Shown here: piece by piece, positions 58,376-64,000 of the stretch
How positions within the stretch are numbered: the first letter of the stretch is position 1
Layout: every line of letters starts with the position of its first letter
Assembly (NCBI GenBank): GCA_910585965.1
Contig: CAJUHH010000018.1
Span: forward strand, 4,296-68,295
Direction of reading: 5' to 3'
From: an uncultured Lachnospiraceae bacterium
GTDB taxonomy: Bacteria > Bacillota > Clostridia > Lachnospirales > Lachnospiraceae
Length of the DNA stretch: 64,000 nucleotides
Notes under the pieces: generated by a model
The model's input: the letters and a program-made list of their open reading frames with translations, nothing else
The model's database searches: none
What the model was told of the DNA's origin: nothing
Made by a program: the position numbers and the translations under genes

Positions 58376-59236
58376 TTAATATTTCACATGCTGGTGGGTG
58401 AATAAATGATCCTGGCAATATTCATAATTCCCCTCGCATTTAGAGCAATAACGGAATTCCAGATCCGGGCTGTCCGCCTCCGTCCTTCCGCAGACCGCGC
58501 ATTTATGCTTCGTCGCCCCCGTATTTCTTTTTACCTCGCGTTTGAACTCCTGCCGCCGCTTCACCTGTTTGGGGGACATATGGATATGGCTCCGGCTGGT
58601 GACCCAGAAAACGGCGAAATTAAGCAGGGAAGCCGCCATCGCAAAACGGCTGTAAGTATTCCCCTGAATAAATCCCGCAAGCAGCACGATCCCGTAAATA
58701 ACGCCCAGCACTTTCACCTTCACCGGAATCACAAACATCAATAACACTGGCGTCTCCGGAAAAGTGGCGGCAAATGCCAGGAAAATAGACATATTAACAT
58801 AGTATGTGCTGAAATATAACGATACCAGACGGAAAAAAATATTCGCCCCGCCATATGCCGCTATCGTATCTGCCTGAAAAATAAAACAATACACCATCAA
58901 AAGGAAACTTCCGATAATCGTAAAAAACATGCCGGAAAACAAATATACGTTATAGCGGTATGTGCCCCACGTCCTTTCCAGCGTCGTTCCCAGCGAATAA
59001 TAAAAATAAAGCATAATCAGCGTAAAGAGTATATTGGATGTTTCCGGCGGTATGAGCACCCATGTGACAAGCCGCCATATCTGCCCATGCAGGACTGCAT
59101 AGGGATCCAATGTCAGATAGCCCAAAAGCCATGGCATCAGCATCTCAATCACATAGCCCAGCACATAACACATGATCAGCACCAATGAAATATTCTGAAT
59201 CGCATATTTACCAAATTTTTTTTCGAAATTACTCAT
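58376..59236 (-). CDS. Rhomboid-like membrane protein with zinc-ribbon tail
   Basis: The 286-residue protein has six hydrophobic segments in the first 215 residues, with the rhomboid-type GQIWRLVTWVLIPPE and NILFTLIMLYFYYSLGTTLE blocks. The catalytic GxSG serine motif is not present (YGGAN at the expected place), so it is probably not a protease. The cytoplasmic tail has CAVCGRTE...YCSKCEGNYEYCQDH, a likely zinc-binding motif. It precedes the sigma-like gene by 16 bases. A GGAGGA site precedes the ATG. Confidence 0.75.
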   Translation of the reverse strand: MSNFEKKFGKYAIQNISLVLIMCYVLGYVIEMLMPWLLGYLTLDPYAVLHGQIWRLVTWVLIPPETSNILFTLIMLYFYYSLGTTLERTWGTYRYNVYLFSGMFFTIIGSFLLMVYCFIFQADTIAAYGGANIFFRLVSLYFSTYYVNMSIFLAFAATFPETPVLLMFVIPVKVKVLGVIYGIVLLAGFIQGNTYSRFAMAASLLNFAVFWVTSRSHIHMSPKQVKRRQEFKREVKRNTGATKHKCAVCGRTEADSPDLEFRYCSKCEGNYEYCQDHLFTHQHVKY

Positions 59237-59388
59237 CTTCTATCTTTCCTCCACGCAGAAGTTTAGCACGTGAATATATTCTAACATTCCCTTATTTAAA
59301 AGTAAATAAACTACTTACTGTTTCTGCGCCAAGTCATATTTTTTTCATACTTTTCAATGATTCTTTATAATTTCCTGGCAATGTTTCA

Positions 59389-59417
59389 TTGATTTTTGCA
59401 ATATCGTGTCGTATAAT
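59389..59417 (+). promoter_or_regulatory. Promoter of the activase gene
   Basis: TTGATT (59389-59394) and a perfect TATAAT (59412-59417) are 17 bases apart, giving a leader of about 85 bases. A further TATAAT lies at about 59453, close to the gene. Confidence 0.75.
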
Positions 59418-59509
59418 GTCTAGGTATGCCCGGAACCCCTATATCATACATTATAATAGGAAGAATCTGGGTATAGTTCCAGCAAGAAAAAGAAGAAAGG
59501 GCGGATATT

Positions 59510-62500
59510 ATGAATCAGTTACATTACACTCTTGGAATCGATATCGGTTCGACTACTGTAAAAATAGCAATCCTAAATGATGCCCATCAAATATTATTTT
59601 CCGATTATGAGAGGCATTATGCAAATATCAGGGAAACGCTGGCGGGCCTGCTGCAAAAAGCATACGCCAAGCTGGGATCTATAAAACTCCATCCTGTCAT
59701 AACCGGCTCAGGCGGGCTGGCCCTCGCTAACCACCTGAATGTTCCTTTTGTCCAGGAAGTCATTGCGGTCGCTTCCACGCTCCAGGAATTTGCCCCCCAG
59801 ACGGATGTGGCGATCGAGCTGGGAGGGGAAGATGCCAAAATCATTTATTTCGAGGACGGGAACGTGGAACAGCGCATGAACGGCATCTGCGCCGGAGGCA
59901 CCGGCTCTTTTATCGACCAGATGGCCTCCCTGCTGCAGACCGATGCTTCCGGCCTGAACGAATATGCCAAGAATTACCAGTCTTTATATACGATTGCGGC
60001 CCGCTGCGGCGTGTTCGCGAAATCCGACATACAGCCGCTGATCAATGAAGGCGCTACGAAGGAAGATCTTTCGGCCTCTATTTTCCAGGCCGTCGTCAAC
60101 CAAACAATCTCCGGACTCGCCTGCGGCAAGCCGATCCGGGGACATGTGGCCTTTTTAGGCGGCCCCTTATACTTTTTATCCGAGCTGAAAGAGGCTTTTA
60201 TCCGTACGCTGAAGCTGGATGAGGAACATATTATAAAAACAGAGCATTCCCATTTGTTCGCCGCCATCGGCTCCGCGCTCCATGCCAAAGAAGAGGTATG
60301 CTATTCCATGGAGGAGATGACTGCCAAGCTTTCCTCCGACCTTAAGATGGAATTCGAAGTAGAACGGATGGAACCCTTGTTTGCCGACGGCAAGACATAC
60401 GAAGCTTTCCAGCAACGCCACAGCGCACATCATGTAAAAACCGCCGACCTGGCCTCCTACCAAGGGAATTGCTTCCTCGGCATCGATGCGGGCAGCACGA
60501 CTACGAAAGTCGCTTTGGTGGCGGAAGACGGCTCCCTCTTGTACTCTTTTTACAGCAACAACGACGGAAGCCCTCTGAAAACAGCTATCCGTTCCATCCA
60601 GGAAATTTACCGGCTGCTTCCCCAGGATGCCCATATCGTGCGTTCCTGTTCCACCGGCTATGGAGAAGCGCTGTTAAAGTCCGCCTTTTTGCTGGATGAC
60701 GGCGAAGTGGAAACCGTGGCGCATTACTACGCCGCCGCCTTTTTCGACCCGGATGTGGACTGCATCCTTGACATCGGCGGGCAGGACATGAAATGCATTA
60801 AAATCAAAAACCAGACTGTGGACAGCGTGCAGCTCAATGAAGCGTGTTCCTCCGGCTGCGGCTCATTTATCGAAACCTTTGCCAAATCACTGAATTACAG
60901 CGTGGAAGACTTTGCCAGCGCCGCTTTATTTGCCAAGCATCCGATCGATCTCGGCACCCGCTGCACCGTCTTCATGAATTCCAAGGTAAAGCAGGCCCAA
61001 AAAGAAGGGGCCGAAGTGGCGGATATTTCTGCGGGCCTGGCTTATTCCGTCATTAAAAACGCTTTATTTAAGGTGATCAAAGTATCCGATGCTTCCGAGC
61101 TGGGAAAAAATATTGTCGTACAAGGAGGCACCTTTTACAACGATGCGGTGCTGCGGAGCTTTGAAAAAATTGCCGGGTGTGAAGCCATCCGCCCGGACAT
61201 CGCCGGAATCATGGGCGCTTTCGGCGCTGCCCTGATCGCAAGGGAACGCTATGCCAAAGGATATGCAACCACGATGCTTACGATCGGCCAGATCAATTCC
61301 CTGCAATTCGAAACAAGCATGGCAAAGTGCAGAGGATGCACTAATAACTGCCGGCTGACCATCAACAAATTCAGCGGGGGCCGCCAGTTTGTTTCCGGCA
61401 ACCGCTGCGAACGAGGGCTTGGGAAGGCGAAAAATGAAAGCGGAATCCCCAATCTTTTTGAATACAAACTAAAAAGAGTCTTCGGATACGAGCCGCTTCC
61501 TGCGGACATGGCCAAAAGAGGCCGGGTCGGCATCCCGAGGGTATTGAACATGTACGAAAACTATCCGTTCTGGTTCACTTTTTTTACCAGGCTGGGATAC
61601 CAGGTCGTACTCTCCCCGCTTTCCAACCATAACATTTATTCCCTGGGCATCGAATCCATTCCCAGCGAGTCCGAATGTTATCCGGCCAAGCTCGCCCACG
61701 GACACGTCAGCTGGCTCATCCATGAAGGCGTGGATTTTATCTTCTACCCCGCCCTTTTTTACGAGCGCAATGAATTCGAGGCGGCCAACAACCATTATAA
61801 CTGCCCGATTGTCACCTCTTATTCCGAAAATATCAAAAACAACATGGAAGAAATCGGGCGCGGGGAAGCCGTGCTGCGAAATCCTTTCCTGTCCTTCCGC
61901 GACCTGAAAACCGCTACGGAAGCTCTGATCAAAGAGTTTTCCGAACTTCCTGCCCAGGAAATCATCGATGCTGCCAGCGCCGCATGGGAAGAGCTGGGCA
62001 ATGCAAGGCAGGATATTCGGAAAAAAGGGGAAGAGACCTTGCAATATATGGAGCAAAATAAAAAACGCGGCATTGTCCTTGCCGGACGGCCTTACCATAT
62101 TGACCCGGAAATCAACCACGGCATACCGGAACTGATTACCTCTTACGGCCTCGCGGTATTGACGGAGGACTCCGTTTCCCATCTGGCAGAGCCGGAACGC
62201 CCGTTGATTGTTTCCGACCAGTGGATGTACCACTCCAGACTGTATGCTGCGGCCAGCTATGTCAAAACGCGGGATGACCTGGACCTGATACAGCTGAATT
62301 CCTTCGGCTGCGGCCTTGATGCCGTCACCACCGACCAGGTAAACGATATCCTCAGCGGCTCCGGGAAAATATATACCTGCTTAAAGATCGATGAAGTCAG
62401 CAATCTGGGGGCGGCGCGCATCCGCATCCGTTCCCTGCTTTCCGCGATCCGCGTCAGGGAGCGAAAGAAGCAGAAAAGGGAGATCCATCCTTCTTCCATC

Positions 62501-63835
62501 TCCAAGGTTCCATTTACCGAAGAGATGCGCAAAACCTATACGATACTCTGCCCGCAGATGTCGCCGATCCATTTTGAAGTATTGGAACCGGCATTCCGCG
62601 CCTGCGGCTACCGCTTCCTGGTATTGCCCAATGACAACAAGCGGGCGGTGGACGTGGGTCTGAAATATGTCAACAACGATGCCTGCTATCCATCCCTTAT
62701 GGTTGTCGGACAGATTATGGATGCCCTCCTTTCCGGAGAGTACGATTTGGACAAAGTAGCAGTCATTATGTCGCAGACCGGCGGCGGCTGCCGGGCCACC
62801 AACTACGTCGGCTTTATCAGGCGTGCGCTGGAAAAGGCCGGAATGCCGCAGATCCCCGTTATTTCCATCAATATGGCTGGCATCGAAAGCAACCCCGGCT
62901 TCCATCTGAACGCAGATCTGCTTACACGCGCCGCCTACGGCGCAGTGTTCGGCGATATCTTCATGCGCTGTGTTTACCGTATGCGCCCTTATGAAATGGA
63001 ACCGGGTTCCGTAGAAAAAGTGCATGCCAAGTGGTTAAAGAAATGCCAGGACTTTGTGTCCGCCAAACATTTAAATCCGCTTGTTTTTCAAAAGATGTGC
63101 AAACAAATGATTGAAGAATTCGATGCCATCCCGGTATCCGACATTCCGAAACCGAGAGTGGGCATCGTCGGGGAAATCCTTGTAAAATTTGCCCCCGCCG
63201 CCAACAATCATCTTGTAGAACTGCTGGAGTCGGAAGGAGCGGAGGCCGTCGTGCCGGATCTGCTGGATTTCATGCTTTACTGCTTCTACAACCAGATTTA
63301 TAAGGCAGAAGAACTCGGTACAAGCAAGAAAACCGCCATTATTTCCAGGCTCGGCATCAATACCATCGAACTGCTGCGCGCGCCCGCCCGGAAAGCTTTT
63401 GCAAAGAGCAGGCATTTTGATCCGCCGGTCAGCATTTACCAGCTGGTGGATTATGCCAAATCCATCGTTTCCATCGGCAACCAGACGGGCGAAGGCTGGT
63501 TTTTGACCGGCGAAATGGTTGAACTGATCCATGGAGGAGTAAACAATATCGTCTGCACGCAGCCCTTCGGCTGTCTGCCCAACCATGTCGTAGGGAAAGG
63601 GGTCATCAAGGAGCTGCGGAAGCATTACCCCCTCTCCAATATTGTTGCTATCGACTATGATCCCGGCGCCAGCGAGGTCAATCAGCTGAACCGCATCAAG
63701 CTGATGCTTTCCACTGCCCAGAAAAACTTAAAGAAAGCGATGGAAAATGAAACCGGCGCGAAGCCGCCAAAGACGGTTTATGGAGCAGAAAAAACAGAGC
63801 CGGTCTGCCAGAGGCCGGAAAACCAAATGGCTTAA
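59510..63835 (+). CDS. Giant acyl-CoA dehydratase activase (two BadF/HgdC domains plus HgdB-like regions)
   Basis: The 1441-residue protein has two tandem activase domains of the BadF/HgdC ATPase family. The first (about 1-265) has GIDIGSTTVKIA and CAGGTGSFIDQM, the second (about 320-590) GIDAGSTTTKVA and CSSGCGSFIETF; each has the cysteine that binds the shared [4Fe-4S] cluster. A DUF2229-type region follows (CRGCTNNCRLT near 605, SESECYPAKLAHGH near 720). The C-terminal half resembles dehydratase subunits (NNDACYPSLMVVGQ, SQTGGGCRATNY). Activases drive ATP-dependent one-electron transfer to 2-hydroxyacyl-CoA dehydratases. The substrate of this large form is not known. Confidence 0.88.
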   Translation: MNQLHYTLGIDIGSTTVKIAILNDAHQILFSDYERHYANIRETLAGLLQKAYAKLGSIKLHPVITGSGGLALANHLNVPFVQEVIAVASTLQEFAPQTDVAIELGGEDAKIIYFEDGNVEQRMNGICAGGTGSFIDQMASLLQTDASGLNEYAKNYQSLYTIAARCGVFAKSDIQPLINEGATKEDLSASIFQAVVNQTISGLACGKPIRGHVAFLGGPLYFLSELKEAFIRTLKLDEEHIIKTEHSHLFAAIGSALHAKEEVCYSMEEMTAKLSSDLKMEFEVERMEPLFADGKTYEAFQQRHSAHHVKTADLASYQGNCFLGIDAGSTTTKVALVAEDGSLLYSFYSNNDGSPLKTAIRSIQEIYRLLPQDAHIVRSCSTGYGEALLKSAFLLDDGEVETVAHYYAAAFFDPDVDCILDIGGQDMKCIKIKNQTVDSVQLNEACSSGCGSFIETFAKSLNYSVEDFASAALFAKHPIDLGTRCTVFMNSKVKQAQKEGAEVADISAGLAYSVIKNALFKVIKVSDASELGKNIVVQGGTFYNDAVLRSFEKIAGCEAIRPDIAGIMGAFGAALIARERYAKGYATTMLTIGQINSLQFETSMAKCRGCTNNCRLTINKFSGGRQFVSGNRCERGLGKAKNESGIPNLFEYKLKRVFGYEPLPADMAKRGRVGIPRVLNMYENYPFWFTFFTRLGYQVVLSPLSNHNIYSLGIESIPSESECYPAKLAHGHVSWLIHEGVDFIFYPALFYERNEFEAANNHYNCPIVTSYSENIKNNMEEIGRGEAVLRNPFLSFRDLKTATEALIKEFSELPAQEIIDAASAAWEELGNARQDIRKKGEETLQYMEQNKKRGIVLAGRPYHIDPEINHGIPELITSYGLAVLTEDSVSHLAEPERPLIVSDQWMYHSRLYAAASYVKTRDDLDLIQLNSFGCGLDAVTTDQVNDILSGSGKIYTCLKIDEVSNLGAARIRIRSLLSAIRVRERKKQKREIHPSSISKVPFTEEMRKTYTILCPQMSPIHFEVLEPAFRACGYRFLVLPNDNKRAVDVGLKYVNNDACYPSLMVVGQIMDALLSGEYDLDKVAVIMSQTGGGCRATNYVGFIRRALEKAGMPQIPVISINMAGIESNPGFHLNADLLTRAAYGAVFGDIFMRCVYRMRPYEMEPGSVEKVHAKWLKKCQDFVSAKHLNPLVFQKMCKQMIEEFDAIPVSDIPKPRVGIVGEILVKFAPAANNHLVELLESEGAEAVVPDLLDFMLYCFYNQIYKAEELGTSKKTAIISRLGINTIELLRAPARKAFAKSRHFDPPVSIYQLVDYAKSIVSIGNQTGEGWFLTGEMVELIHGGVNNIVCTQPFGCLPNHVVGKGVIKELRKHYPLSNIVAIDYDPGASEVNQLNRIKLMLSTAQKNLKKAMENETGAKPPKTVYGAEKTEPVCQRPENQMA

Positions 63836-63861
63836 AACAAGAGGCTGGTCATCTGTACTCT

Positions 63862-64000
63862 GTACGGAAATTCATTTTCGCAGTCAGTATAATGCGCTGG
63901 AGGAAAGTCTGCCGCCGCTGGGGAACGAGCCTAGCATAGGCTGGAATTTTCTGCTGTTGCGTACAATCAGTAATTTCACTTATGAAATAGTCAAAAGCTT
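63862..64000. repeat. Large palindromic element, copy F (truncated by window end)
   Basis: The left end GTACGGAAATTCATTTTCGC matches the outer end of copy D. A G-rich arm reaches to about 63956 (TTTTCTGCTG), and the core then starts in the copy E orientation (TTGCGTACAATCAG, TTTCACTTATGAAAT). The rest lies beyond the window. It starts 26 bases after the activase stop codon. Confidence 0.75.

Noticed and set aside
1..64000. CRISPR array, rRNA or tRNA genes
   Set aside because: No regularly spaced repeats, rRNA segments or tRNA-like cloverleaf with TTCGA loops were noticed; a tRNAscan run would be decisive.

Overview
The window looks like chromosomal DNA of a spore-forming Clostridia member, most likely Lachnospiraceae. 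Pointers are a six-gene Rnf complex, an ispH gene overlapping rpsA, SpoIID- and SleB-type proteins, a YqzL-like gene between era and recO, a Firmicutes-type 6S RNA, AGGAGG ribosome binding sites and moderate GC. Nearly all genes lie on the minus strand. I see no prophage, CRISPR array, tRNA, rRNA or T-box.

Layout. 1-3.5 kb: end of a metallophosphoesterase, a YihY membrane protein and a SpoIID-domain protein. 3.5-4.2 kb: 6S RNA and a 349-bp palindrome. 4.2-9.5 kb: an iron-complex-type ABC importer behind a CoA-disulfide reductase/rhodanese/sulfite reductase fusion. 9.6-17.6 kb: PEP carboxykinase, aminopeptidase P, citrate synthase, threonine synthase and a SleB-like hydrolase. 17.8-21.8 kb: an AP2-domain protein, an anchored GH25 lysozyme and ApbE, with two palindromes between the last two. 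21.8-26.8 kb: rnfCDGEAB. 27-34 kb: an exonuclease, CheR, rpsA-ispH-cmk-BaiN-like flavoprotein and an RpiR regulator. 34-39.4 kb: a biotin-dependent sodium-pump decarboxylase cluster. 39.6-45.6 kb: two D,D-carboxypeptidases, scpAB, a phosphoesterase and a transposase remnant. 45.6-51.4 kb: rpsU, a DUF4160/DUF2442 pair, alaS, glyS and a lipoprotein. 51.4-52.3 kb: two palindromes. 52.3-59.2 kb: recO, yqzL-like, era, an M16C peptidase, a sigma-like protein lacking its DNA-binding parts and a rhomboid-like protein. 59.5-63.8 kb: a giant acyl-CoA dehydratase activase, then the start of a sixth palindrome.

Together the genes describe an anaerobe that couples ferredoxin oxidation (Rnf, flavinylated by ApbE) and decarboxylation (OadB-type pump) to ion gradients. 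PckA, GltA and the decarboxylase act around oxaloacetate and pyruvate.

The most unusual signal is a family of six large palindromes at about 3.8, 20.0, 20.4, 51.5, 52.0 and 63.9 kb. Each has long GC-rich arms that are self-complementary within a copy but differ between copies, and short related outer ends. Five share a structured core, exactly 163 nt in three copies, whose stems change by compensatory substitution while the hairpin tips keep ATCCAT or a close variant. I do not recognise this as a described family.
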